The translations under genes were made by a program, and so were the position numbers. 64,000 bases of DNA, taken from assembly GCA_947573135.1 (NCBI GenBank), contig CANPDU010000002.1, forward strand, positions 62,001 through 126,000, in the 5' to 3' direction. The DNA comes from an uncultured Bacteroidales bacterium. Lineage in GTDB: Bacteria > Bacteroidota > Bacteroidia > Bacteroidales > Muribaculaceae. Of this stretch, positions 36,813 to 45,435 are shown piece by piece (position 1 is the stretch's first letter; each line of letters opens with the position of its first letter). The notes under the pieces are model-generated. The model saw only the letters and a program-made list of their open reading frames with translations. It did not search any database and had not been told where the DNA came from.

Positions 36813-39800
36813 TTAGAAGTTAACATTGAGACCGACCGCGCCCGTGCGCATCTGAGGATATTTAGCGCCATTAGAGGATTCAAGTTCCGGGTCCCACAAC
36901 TTAAATTTGCTGAATGTAAGGAGATTGTTACCGGTAAGATAAAGACGGACATTAGAGATGCCTACTTTGTCGAACCATTTTTTAGGGAACGTATAGCCTA
37001 TTTCAGCGTTTTTGAGACGAATGAAGCTGCAATCGCGCTGCCAGTAGGTCGAAGCCTCCTGATTATTTGCAACCTTTGTTACAGCCATACGCGGATACAT
37101 TGCATTGGGATCGGGATTGTCGAGAGTCCAACGATTTTCGGCAACCTCAGCATAGATCTGACCTTTGGTCCAGATGTTTTCAGACTGTCCGTAGAATACC
37201 GGGCCACTGAGCTGACGAGTGATGTGACCTACCCCCTGGAAGAAGACAGACACGTCTATGCCTTTCCATGAAACACTCGCACCGAAGCCATAGTTGATCT
37301 CGGGAATCTGAGTATAACCAATAGCAATCTTATCATATGAATCGATTACACCGTCACCATTGATGTCTTTATATTTGATGTCACCCGGGCGAACCTCACC
37401 GCCGAATGTCTGGACAGGACTGCGGGCTATATCTTCTTCGGATTCAAAAAGTCCGAGTGCGACAAGGCCGCGTTGCTGGAGATAGGCAAAACCGGCAGTA
37501 TTCTGATATGGCCAGACTTGTGAAGGCATATCATTATCGATAAGGTTGTTGCGATTGAAAGTAAATGTTCCTCGTGCGGACACAAACCAGTCGCCAAGCT
37601 GTTTGTTGTATTCAAGTGTGGCGTCAATACCTTCGTTGCGCATCTTACCGAGATTGACATACTGTGTCACATTATTACCGACAACTGACGGGATTGACTG
37701 CTGCATAATAAAGATGCCCGTACGCTTTTCGTAGAAATAATCGGCACTAAGAGTCAGCGCTGAATTAAAAAAGCCGAGTTCGAAGCCTATATTCTTTTTA
37801 ATCGCTTTTTCCCAGGACACATTTTCATTACCGGGGACACCGGTAGAGATACCCCAATAATTAGGAGCCATCTTGTAGTCTATACCCCAGATGTAGCCGT
37901 TTACTCCTGACTGCATTTCCGAATTAAACGCAAAACGACGCGAACCGCCTATCTGATCATTACCGATCTCACCGTATGACGCCTTAAACTTAAGCAAGCT
38001 GATAACGGGAGTAAGAGGTTCCCAAAATTTTTCATTAGAAATGATATAACCCAATGCATAGGACGGGAAGAAACCGAAACGATGCTTAGGCGCGAAATTC
38101 TCAGAACCGTTGTAACCGAAGTTAAATTCAGCAAAATAGCGGTTATCGAACGAATAGGTGGCACGTCCGGCGATACCGGTATTACGGTTAGGAATGCCGT
38201 TGATAAACGAGCTACCGGGGAAATTATTGACATATTCGCGCATGTTGAAGTTGAACATGGCACTTACGTGGTGGACGTTCTTAAAAATACGGTCGTAGGT
38301 CACTGAAGCCTCGAAGTTTGTGTTTCGGTTTCCGCTGTTTGAACTGCTGAGAGTCAGATAATCATAACCGGCCTGCTGCTCATGGAAAATAAGATTTCCA
38401 TCTTCATCGCGTCCGCCGTCACCGTCAAGGTCGATATAATAGCGTGAAGGTTCCATATAGCGACGGACAGTTGACCCTGTGTATGCGTCCCAGGCAAACT
38501 TAATGTTGGCCTTTAGTCCGGGAGTGATGATATCCGAGAAATCCTGGGTCAACGAAAGCAGAGACTGAGTGCTTGTAGAGAAATCCTGAGCGTAGCCGGT
38601 CTGATTTAACATATAGTACGGATTGTTACCGTTCTTAGGGAATGCCGGTGTGCCGTCAGAATATTGAGTAGGAGTTGAGATCGGTGTGGTGTACAGCGCC
38701 CAGTTATATATATCCTGAAGGCCGTAACCCGGACGGTTCTTCGTGGCATAAAGTGTAGAGATCGACAGGCCGAGTTCGGTAGAGCTTGTGATGTTTACAT
38801 CGACATTGGCACGGAAGTTGTATTTGGTATAACGCATCTGTGCATCATAACGGTCGTTGTCTTCAGTGTTAAATATCGAACTTTCAGAATACACCGAACC
38901 ACCCATGTAATAACGGACTCTTGACGTACCGCCCGTCACGCTTAGATTCGCACGGATTGTACTTGCCTGATCTTTAAAGACTGTCTTCATCCAGTCAACG
39001 TTAGGATAAAGATCTGGATCAACACCACTAAGATATTTGTTGATTGTTTCCGGCTGGGCAATAGATCCGTTAGCATCAAGCTGTATATCATTATAGTATT
39101 TGAACCACTGTTCGGCAGAGGCGACTTCTGGAAGTTTAACCGGATTGGTGAAACCATATTCAACCTTAGCGCTTACACGAGGTTTTGATTCAGAGCCGCG
39201 TTTGGTTGTGATGAGGACAATACCATTTGCGCCACGGACACCATAGAGAGCGGTAGCTGTAGCATCCTTAAGAATAGAGAACGTCTGAATATCTTCAGGA
39301 TCAACAAGATCCATTGAACGTTCGATACCATCGACAAGGATCAGTGGACGGTTATTCGCGCCGAAAGAGGAAATGCCACGTATCCAAAAATCAGCCGACG
39401 AACCCGGTTCGGCTGTACGCTGCATAACGACAGCACCTGCAATCTTACCGGCAATAGCCGATGAAAGATTACCGACGGGAACCTTCAGCGAACTTGCATC
39501 AATTGTCGAGATGGCACCAACTATACTTTCTTTTTTCTGACGGCCATAGGCGACAGATACGACTTCGTCAAGCATTTCACTCTGCGGCTGTAGCTGCACA
39601 GTAATGTTCTTATTATTTTCTACGGCTACAACCTGAGGAGTATAGCCTATATATGTGACCTCAAGTTTAGAGCCATTCGGCACTTCGATTGAAAAGGAGC
39701 CATCTATATCGGTAATAGCACCTTTAGAACCTCCTTTCAATTTCACAGAGGCACCGGGTATACCCTCGCCAAGTTCGTCCAATACCGAACCTGTAACTTT

Positions 39801-39932
39801 TGTGAGCGCACCCTGAACTTTGCTTGCAGCAACCTGCGGCAAAGGATTATCCGCCGCTGATAGACCGCTAGGTGAAAGAGCCAAAAGAGAGGTCAGACAC
39901 CATAGCTTGAAAAAGCACTGTCGTTTTAGCAT
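36813..39932 (-). CDS. susC: SusC/RagA-family TonB-linked outer-membrane transporter
   Basis: 1039 residues with a signal peptide (MLKRQCFFKLWCLTSLLALS). A carboxypeptidase-like domain (VTGSVLDELGEGIPGASVKLKG, in part) is followed by the TonB-box region and plug (SVAYGRQKKESIVGAIS; SILKDATATALYGVRGANGIV; RPLILVDGIERSMD). A long beta-barrel ends in GAVGLNVNF with the aromatic C-terminal residue. It imports oligosaccharides into the periplasm using TonB energy. Expression is probably controlled through the long leader upstream, which has a promoter and a terminator hairpin. Confidence 0.97.
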   Translation of the reverse strand: MLKRQCFFKLWCLTSLLALSPSGLSAADNPLPQVAASKVQGALTKVTGSVLDELGEGIPGASVKLKGGSKGAITDIDGSFSIEVPNGSKLEVTYIGYTPQVVAVENNKNITVQLQPQSEMLDEVVSVAYGRQKKESIVGAISTIDASSLKVPVGNLSSAIAGKIAGAVVMQRTAEPGSSADFWIRGISSFGANNRPLILVDGIERSMDLVDPEDIQTFSILKDATATALYGVRGANGIVLITTKRGSESKPRVSAKVEYGFTNPVKLPEVASAEQWFKYYNDIQLDANGSIAQPETINKYLSGVDPDLYPNVDWMKTVFKDQASTIRANLSVTGGTSRVRYYMGGSVYSESSIFNTEDNDRYDAQMRYTKYNFRANVDVNITSSTELGLSISTLYATKNRPGYGLQDIYNWALYTTPISTPTQYSDGTPAFPKNGNNPYYMLNQTGYAQDFSTSTQSLLSLTQDFSDIITPGLKANIKFAWDAYTGSTVRRYMEPSRYYIDLDGDGGRDEDGNLIFHEQQAGYDYLTLSSSNSGNRNTNFEASVTYDRIFKNVHHVSAMFNFNMREYVNNFPGSSFINGIPNRNTGIAGRATYSFDNRYFAEFNFGYNGSENFAPKHRFGFFPSYALGYIISNEKFWEPLTPVISLLKFKASYGEIGNDQIGGSRRFAFNSEMQSGVNGYIWGIDYKMAPNYWGISTGVPGNENVSWEKAIKKNIGFELGFFNSALTLSADYFYEKRTGIFIMQQSIPSVVGNNVTQYVNLGKMRNEGIDATLEYNKQLGDWFVSARGTFTFNRNNLIDNDMPSQVWPYQNTAGFAYLQQRGLVALGLFESEEDIARSPVQTFGGEVRPGDIKYKDINGDGVIDSYDKIAIGYTQIPEINYGFGASVSWKGIDVSVFFQGVGHITRQLSGPVFYGQSENIWTKGQIYAEVAENRWTLDNPDPNAMYPRMAVTKVANNQEASTYWQRDCSFIRLKNAEIGYTFPKKWFDKVGISNVRLYLTGNNLLTFSKFKLWDPELESSNGAKYPQMRTGAVGLNVNF

Positions 39933-40220
39933 AAGCTTTAGTTTTTATTAGGAATATATTAAGGTAAAATATTTAAATACAAAAATGGCAATATACTGAT
40001 AAAAAAGAGCATCCGGGCTCCGATGCTAATCAAAAGCCCGGATGATCTACCTATCTAAATCTATTACCCTGTCAAATCAGAAAAGAAAACATGACATTTA
40101 TAAATCCTGTTTCCCGAAATAATCAATTTACAAGAGATAAATTGATAGCTACTTCATGATAAAAATATCCAAGGTCTCCGACTGTTTATAGCCATGAAAA
40201 TTGATTAAAATTTCCAAAAA
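39933..40220 (-). promoter_or_regulatory. Long structured 5' leader of susC (or small RNA)
   Basis: About 280 bases of AT-rich non-coding DNA lie between the promoter at 40221-40251 and the susC ATG; no reading frame stands out. It holds a hairpin with perfect 9-base arms ATCAATTTA (40122-40130) and TAAATTGAT (40138-40146), and an intrinsic terminator at 40001-40044, about 70 bases before the start codon. RNA from the promoter would be about 200 nt if it stops there. It could therefore be an attenuated leader or a PUL-linked small RNA. Confidence 0.55.
40001..40044 (-). terminator. Intrinsic terminator inside the susC leader
   Basis: On the - strand, CATCCGGGCT (40044-40035) pairs perfectly with AGCCCGGATG (40019-40010) and is followed by CTCTTTTTTATC. 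This is a canonical Rho-independent terminator facing susC. Confidence 0.85.
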
Positions 40221-40251
40221 CAAAATTAGCGTCGTCAACTTCTAAAACAAA
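40221..40251 (-). promoter_or_regulatory. Consensus Bacteroidetes promoter upstream of susC
   Basis: On the - strand, TTTG (40251-40248), 19 bases, then TAATTTTG (40228-40221): an exact match to TTTG-N19-TAnnTTTG. Transcription should start near 40214, downstream of the regulator gene and upstream of the leader terminator. Confidence 0.75.
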
Positions 40252-40372
40252 GCTTTTAATAATAATTAATATTGCAATTACATATAAATGTCAATAATAC
40301 AACTATTTATTTCATGATATCGAATTGATAAATTAAGGTTATAATCTCGAAAATTAAGGTTTGAATCAGATG

Positions 40373-42019
40373 TTACGACTTCTCTATGGCCATAACGCGC
40401 AGGTCAAATTCATTTTTAGACAGCTTTGACTTAGCTTTTACACGAGCCTTATAAACATAAATTGAATTAGTCGATATATTAAGAAAATCTGCTACAGCAT
40501 CGGTATCTGTCACACCGAGACGCATAAGAGCAAATATGCGCAATTCTGTAGACATAGCACCATCATCTGACAAAGATACCGATTCACCGTCAGACAATAA
40601 TGAATTAAAATCGTCAATAAAATTAGGAAACACCTGTAAAAAAGTATTATCGAACGTCCGCATCACTCGCTGGCGCTCCTCCTTAATTCCCATCTGATAG
40701 GGTAAAAAACGCATAGCCTCAAGACCCTTTGTCTTCATATCGTTGATAGCATTACGGCATCGGGTCTCAACGAGCTTCAAAAAACTTGTATTGACATAAA
40801 GCGACTGCATAATATAGCTATCTTTAAGTTCGATAGTCTCTTTCAATTTTGTATTGAGAGACGATAATGTATTATTAGCATTAACAAGTTCTCTTTGGGT
40901 AGCATTTAAGGATTCCCTCATTCGTTCAAGACGTTTGTTATGACGAAACTGTTTGACAACCAAAAAGACAGAAATTCCCAAAAGAACCGAGCTAAGCAAA
41001 AGAAGAGCAACTAAAATGCGACGTTGCTCAGCCAGCTGATCATGACGCATAGACTCCAATAATGGCAAAATCATTCCTATCTTAGACTGCTTCATACGGG
41101 AATTGAAAAACAAAGCATCATCAAAGGCTACACGGATATATCTGACTGCACGTTCTATATCATTACTCTGCTTCATAAGATTAGCCAGCATATATACTGA
41201 AGCCGTCTCATGAGTAGAAGACCTGATATCATAAATCACCGACAGAGCATTGCAATATATTTCGAACTCCTTATCAGACAAGCGTCTGGCAAAACTGCAA
41301 AGGCTACCATACATAACCGCAAGCTCATGATCACTGAAGCTATATTCTGACATCAGTTTCAATCTATTCCTAATAGCTTTATCGGGGTCAAGAGTTTCCA
41401 AGCGACTCTCCTCGATCTGCAACTTGTAAAACTCATGATCAAACATTCCAGCATGGCTAACCGAAACAAGTTTATTGATATAATCAGAGTATTTACGATC
41501 GTAATCCTCCGGCGGTTCAATCGCATCCTCTTCGCATTTCAGTTTAAGGCGAAAAAAGAGATAGCCGCAATTCTTATAAAAACGCATCTTCTCTACCGTA
41601 GGCAACAAAGCTTCATCAATACGCCTATATTCATCAAGGGCATCATCAAGCATCCACACAGACAGGAAATAATCAAATTTAGTAGCCCGGGCAATCGACA
41701 TCAGAATTTTATCACCAGAATTCTCGGCTATAGAATACATCCGGTCGGAATAATAAAACGCAGAATCCGACTGATAATGCCTGAACTCCTCGTATAATAA
41801 ATCAATCACATCAAAATTGTCAACATCATCTCGATCAGGCTTAAGTTTAGATCTTATTGACGCGATATGTGCTTCTTTCTGCTTACCATATGACTGACGT
41901 ATCTCAATTTCATGATCAAGCACAGCCAGGACTGAATCAAGATTGACATTACAGAAAGAACGCGCACTGCATATAGTCGTTGCAATAAAATACAAAACTA
42001 TAAACAGGCGCGTACGCAT
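40373..42019 (-). CDS. DUF6377/SusR-like membrane-bound PUL regulator with TPRs and a C-terminal HTH
   Basis: 548 residues with a signal peptide (FIVLYFIATTICSARS). About 300 residues of TPR-like helices form the periplasmic part, then one transmembrane segment (about 333-353), a coiled coil (MRESLNATQRELVNANNTLS) and a C-terminal LuxR-like helix-turn-helix (LGVTDTDAVADFLNISTNSI, then YVYKARVKAKSKL). This is the architecture of SusR/DUF6377 regulators, which sense oligosaccharides in the periplasm and bind DNA in front of susC. It is encoded just upstream of the susC leader. No own promoter is evident, and it may be read with the GH109 gene 31 bases upstream. Confidence 0.82.
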   Translation of the reverse strand: MRTRLFIVLYFIATTICSARSFCNVNLDSVLAVLDHEIEIRQSYGKQKEAHIASIRSKLKPDRDDVDNFDVIDLLYEEFRHYQSDSAFYYSDRMYSIAENSGDKILMSIARATKFDYFLSVWMLDDALDEYRRIDEALLPTVEKMRFYKNCGYLFFRLKLKCEEDAIEPPEDYDRKYSDYINKLVSVSHAGMFDHEFYKLQIEESRLETLDPDKAIRNRLKLMSEYSFSDHELAVMYGSLCSFARRLSDKEFEIYCNALSVIYDIRSSTHETASVYMLANLMKQSNDIERAVRYIRVAFDDALFFNSRMKQSKIGMILPLLESMRHDQLAEQRRILVALLLLSSVLLGISVFLVVKQFRHNKRLERMRESLNATQRELVNANNTLSSLNTKLKETIELKDSYIMQSLYVNTSFLKLVETRCRNAINDMKTKGLEAMRFLPYQMGIKEERQRVMRTFDNTFLQVFPNFIDDFNSLLSDGESVSLSDDGAMSTELRIFALMRLGVTDTDAVADFLNISTNSIYVYKARVKAKSKLSKNEFDLRVMAIEKS

Positions 42020-42050
42020 GACAATAATGAAAGGGGAGGAGGCAAGCTTG

Positions 42051-43466
42051 TTACTCGCCTTTCATATAATGGTGATATCCATGGAGCTTATTCCACGCTC
42101 CACGTGTGAAGTCAGGAACTTCAACAGGTGCAGAATTATTTTCAAGCGATATGCGGGTCAACTCACCGAGCGATGACCATTCAGCCGCATCATAAACATC
42201 CTGATCAAGAGGGAGACCGTTAAGAAGGCAATAGACAAGACGTGAATCCATTATAAAATCCATACCTCCATGACCGCCGACCTCACGGGCTTTCTCCTCA
42301 AGTTCGACCTGAATAGGATGTTTATATTTCTGCATCAGAGCATCTTTAACTTCTGTCGGCACAAAATCATGAGCTGAGAGATTTTCATGGTCAGGAACGA
42401 TATCCGAATCATTGACCTGACGGAAACAATATCCCTCAAACGGGTATTTGTTAGCAAAACCATCAGTTCCGGTGAGCTGATACATGCGCGAGTAAGGTCT
42501 TGGATTCATTACATCGTGCTGAATGTGCATAGTCTGACCGGTTTCGGTCATTATCATCGTCATTGTATGATCGCCATTCTGGAAATTATCTGAATGACGG
42601 CCTTGACGCTCAACCATTTTAGGCCCGGTTACAGCCTTTGTATCCATGGCAACAAGATAATTCATCTTATTTCCGCGATGAAGATTTACCAGCTGCGCAG
42701 CCGGACCCATGCCATGAGTGGCATATACATCACCACGATGCTTTTCGTTAAAATCAAGACGCCAGTTGCCTTCATATTCATTCCAGAAATCCTCAAGATT
42801 GTGAATATACGATCCTTCGACATGGAGAATATCTCCGAACAGGCCTTGTTGAGCCATATTAAGAGTAGTCAACTCAAAGAAATCGTAGACACAATTCTCA
42901 AGCATCATGCAATGTTTCTGCATTTTTTCGGCCGTATTGACCAATTGCCAGCATTCTTCAAGGCTCTGAGCCGCGGGAACTTCAACGGCGACATTTTTTC
43001 CTTGCTCAAGAGCGTAAACAGCCATCGGAACGTGGTTATTCCAATCGGTTGCAATATACACAAGATCAATATCCGGGCGCCGGCAAAGTTCCATCCATGC
43101 GGAATCGCCAACATATTCATCTGCTGAGGGCCGGCCATTGGCAGCAAGTATACCCTGAGCCTTAGTCACACGATCAGCATGTTTGTCACAGAGAGCTTTG
43201 ATCGATGTGCGGTAAATGTTGCTATAACGGTTGACAGCGTCAGGACCACGCATACCTAAACCTATAAATCCGACTCTTACCGAGTCCATCGGTTCAAGCC
43301 GCAAAGCCACAACATCTTTCTGGCCTTCCGGACGCTGCGGTACTTCAGTCTTGATAATTCCATCGACGACAGTATAACCATTGTCTGTTTTCTGCGCCGG
43401 TGAACATGATGCCAAAGCCGCGAACGCAGCTATGCACATTGAAAGTCGGATTTTAAGTTTTTTCAT
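42051..43466 (-). CDS. Gfo/Idh/MocA-fold GH109-type glycosidase (alpha-N-acetylgalactosaminidase-like) lipoprotein
   Basis: 471 residues with a lipoprotein signal (AAFAALASCSPAQ). The NAD-binding Rossmann motif is VRVGFIGLGMRGPDAV. GH109 features follow: YIATDWNNHVPMAVYAL, KNVAVEVPAA, EGNWRLDFNEKHRGDVYATHG (in parts), GGHGGMDFIMDSRL and LENNSAPVEVPDFTRGAW. GH109 enzymes use NAD+ to remove terminal alpha-GalNAc, for example from mucin or blood-group A structures. The downstream kinase-type partner (next entry upstream on this strand) supports GalNAc salvage. Length and order match known GH109 proteins. Confidence 0.88.
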   Translation of the reverse strand: MKKLKIRLSMCIAAFAALASCSPAQKTDNGYTVVDGIIKTEVPQRPEGQKDVVALRLEPMDSVRVGFIGLGMRGPDAVNRYSNIYRTSIKALCDKHADRVTKAQGILAANGRPSADEYVGDSAWMELCRRPDIDLVYIATDWNNHVPMAVYALEQGKNVAVEVPAAQSLEECWQLVNTAEKMQKHCMMLENCVYDFFELTTLNMAQQGLFGDILHVEGSYIHNLEDFWNEYEGNWRLDFNEKHRGDVYATHGMGPAAQLVNLHRGNKMNYLVAMDTKAVTGPKMVERQGRHSDNFQNGDHTMTMIMTETGQTMHIQHDVMNPRPYSRMYQLTGTDGFANKYPFEGYCFRQVNDSDIVPDHENLSAHDFVPTEVKDALMQKYKHPIQVELEEKAREVGGHGGMDFIMDSRLVYCLLNGLPLDQDVYDAAEWSSLGELTRISLENNSAPVEVPDFTRGAWNKLHGYHHYMKGE

Positions 43467-43490
43467 CGGATTTGAACTGTTTATTTAAAA

Positions 43491-44573
43491 TTATAGAGAT
43501 GCAATATATGCGTCCATCTCTTCAGTATGCTCGTCAAAGCTCTTCAACAACTCAAGCTGAGCGATAGTACGCTGAAGGTTGTGCTCGGGATGCTGAATCT
43601 TGAAGTATACGTCACCTTTGAGATAATCAGTGAGGAAGCGGACAGCAGTCATATATGTCAGAAGCTTAGCGCCAAAAGGCAACATTTTCTTCTCGATATC
43701 GGTCAACATCGGCGCGGCCGTCTCGATATAACCTTTGGTGAATGCACGGAAAACCTCCATATTCACACCCACGCGCGAAAGATCGGGATCGTCCTCAGCA
43801 CCTGTATTACCCGCAGTTCGCATAAAATCACCAAAGTCTGACAGCACAAAGCCCGGCATAGTTGTATCAAGATCTATAACACAAAGCACATTGTCGTCTT
43901 TATCAAACAGAATATTATTAACTTTAGTGTCGCAATGCGAAATGCGTTTAGGCAATTTACCTTCTGCGTAAAGACGTTCGGCGGCTGTCATTTCTTCGGC
44001 ACGCGCAAGCATCTTGTCGACTAAAGGCTGCACTTTGGCAAGGCGTCCGACTTTATCAGCTTTGATTGCTTCATCAAGCTGACGCAGACGCGCTGACATA
44101 TTATGAAAATCGGGAATCGTCTCGCCAAGCACGGGAACATCATCACCGATAAAATAAGCATGAAATTCTCCAAAAGCACGACCGGTGCGATATGCCATTT
44201 CGGGCGTACCCTGCTCATGTGTCACACAATCACGAATCGCAATCGTCACTCGCCAATAGCTTTCGCCATCAAAGTAATAAAGTTTACCGTCTTTAGCGGG
44301 AATAACTGTGAGCGTACGACGATCGATGTCTGATGCGCCGGCCTCTTTAAGACGTTTACGGATGTGATTCGTAATTTTTAACATGTTCTCTTGCAGAAGA
44401 TCAACGTCTGTAAAGATCGAATGATTGATGCGCTGCAAAATGTAATTGGGAGTTTCGTCAGACTCAGTTGTAATGAGATACGTGTCATTGATCAGACCGG
44501 AGCCGCAAGGTTTTGCATCAACGACATTGCCGGTGAGGTCAAATTTAGAAGCAATTTCAATAATATTTGCCAT
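43491..44573 (-). CDS. nahK: N-acetylhexosamine kinase-like phosphotransferase (NahK/APH fold)
   Basis: 360 residues, cytosolic. It has the aminoglycoside-phosphotransferase/choline-kinase fold with the catalytic loop ISHCDTKVNNILFD (Asp) and the metal-binding VIDLDTTMPGF, plus the N-terminal NDTYLI and YILQRINHSIF seen in NahK homologues. It should phosphorylate GalNAc/GlcNAc at C1. It lies 24 bases upstream of the GH109 gene, matching a pathway from released GalNAc to a sugar phosphate. No promoter is seen in the 51 bases between it and the tRNA gene, so read-through from the tRNA promoter is possible. Confidence 0.8.
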   Translation of the reverse strand: MANIIEIASKFDLTGNVVDAKPCGSGLINDTYLITTESDETPNYILQRINHSIFTDVDLLQENMLKITNHIRKRLKEAGASDIDRRTLTVIPAKDGKLYYFDGESYWRVTIAIRDCVTHEQGTPEMAYRTGRAFGEFHAYFIGDDVPVLGETIPDFHNMSARLRQLDEAIKADKVGRLAKVQPLVDKMLARAEEMTAAERLYAEGKLPKRISHCDTKVNNILFDKDDNVLCVIDLDTTMPGFVLSDFGDFMRTAGNTGAEDDPDLSRVGVNMEVFRAFTKGYIETAAPMLTDIEKKMLPFGAKLLTYMTAVRFLTDYLKGDVYFKIQHPEHNLQRTIAQLELLKSFDEHTEEMDAYIASL

Positions 44574-44624
44574 GTTTTCTAGTAATTTGGTTATTAAATT
44601 TTTGCTAACAATAGGAAATAATCG

Positions 44625-44696
44625 TACACCCGTAGGGAATCGAACCCTAATCTGAGGAACCGGAATCCTCTATTCTATCCATTGAAATACGGGTGC
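44625..44696 (-). tRNA. tRNA-Arg (anticodon CCG)
   Basis: Read on the - strand, the acceptor arm GCACCCG pairs with CGGGTGT (first pair G-U). The anticodon arm GAGGA-TTCCGGT-TCCTC has anticodon CCG, and the T arm is TAGGG-TTCGATT-CCCTA. The discriminator is A, and the 3' CCA is not encoded (CG follows). It decodes CGG. Confidence 0.93.
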
Positions 44697-44725
44697 ATTA
44701 TATAGTTCTTCATGTTAAAACCATG

Positions 44726-44757
44726 CAAATTTAAGATTAATTTCGTAGATTTGCAAA
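44726..44757 (-). promoter_or_regulatory. Promoter of tRNA-Arg
   Basis: On the - strand, TTTG (44757-44754), 20 bases, then TAAATTTG (44733-44726), both full consensus, placing the start about 22 bases before the tRNA. It interlocks with the ung -7 box on the other strand. Confidence 0.75.
44746..44753 (+). promoter_or_regulatory. -7 element of ung, divergent from the tRNA promoter
   Basis: TAGATTTG fits TAnnTTTG and lies 19 bases before the ung ATG. No clear TTTG box is found at the right distance. Confidence 0.5.
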
Positions 44758-44772
44758 AAAAAGAATTGATCA

Positions 44773-45435
44773 ATGGATGTAAGAATCGAGCCAACATGGA
44801 AAGAACGACTTAACAGCGAATGGTCTAAAGACTATTTCGTAAGGCTAACTGACTTTGTAAAGGAGAGATATCGAACGACAACAGTATACCCGCCAGGATC
44901 AAAAATTTTTGCAGCTTTTGATGCTTGTCCATTTGACAAAGTGAAAGTAGTCATTTTGGGACAGGATCCATACCATGGCCCCGGACAGGCCAACGGACTT
45001 TGTTTTTCTGTAAATAAAGGTATCGATCTTCCGCCATCGCTTGTCAATATATTCAAAGAGGTTTCGGATGATCTCGGTGTGCCAATGCCTACAGACGGCG
45101 ATTTGGACAGATGGGCCAGACAAGGAGTACTCATGCTGAACGCAACGCTGACTGTAGACGCCCATAATGCAGGCTCTCATCAAGGACGGGGCTGGGAAGA
45201 ATTTACAGATGCCGCAGTCAGACGACTTGCAGAGGAACGTGAAGCTCTCGTATTTATGTTATGGGGCAGTTATGCCATTCGCAAAGGGGCTTTCATCGAC
45301 AGGCAAAGACATCTTGTACTGACAGCGCCCCACCCTTCTCCTCTTTCCGCTTACAGAGGTTTCTTTGGATGCAAACACTTTTCGCAAGCTAACAAATGGC
45401 TTGAAGAGCATGGTCTACAAGCTATAGAATGGTAA
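44773..45435 (+). CDS. ung: Uracil-DNA glycosylase (family 1)
   Basis: 220 residues, the normal size. The water-activating loop VVILGQDPYHGPGQANGLCF (catalytic Asp in GQDPYH) and the Leu/His loop LTAPHPSPLSAYRGFFGCKH identify family 1 UNG. It removes uracil from DNA as the first step of base-excision repair. The stop overlaps the start of the following gene, so the two are coupled, though their roles look unrelated. Confidence 0.97.
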   Translation: MDVRIEPTWKERLNSEWSKDYFVRLTDFVKERYRTTTVYPPGSKIFAAFDACPFDKVKVVILGQDPYHGPGQANGLCFSVNKGIDLPPSLVNIFKEVSDDLGVPMPTDGDLDRWARQGVLMLNATLTVDAHNAGSHQGRGWEEFTDAAVRRLAEEREALVFMLWGSYAIRKGAFIDRQRHLVLTAPHPSPLSAYRGFFGCKHFSQANKWLEEHGLQAIEW

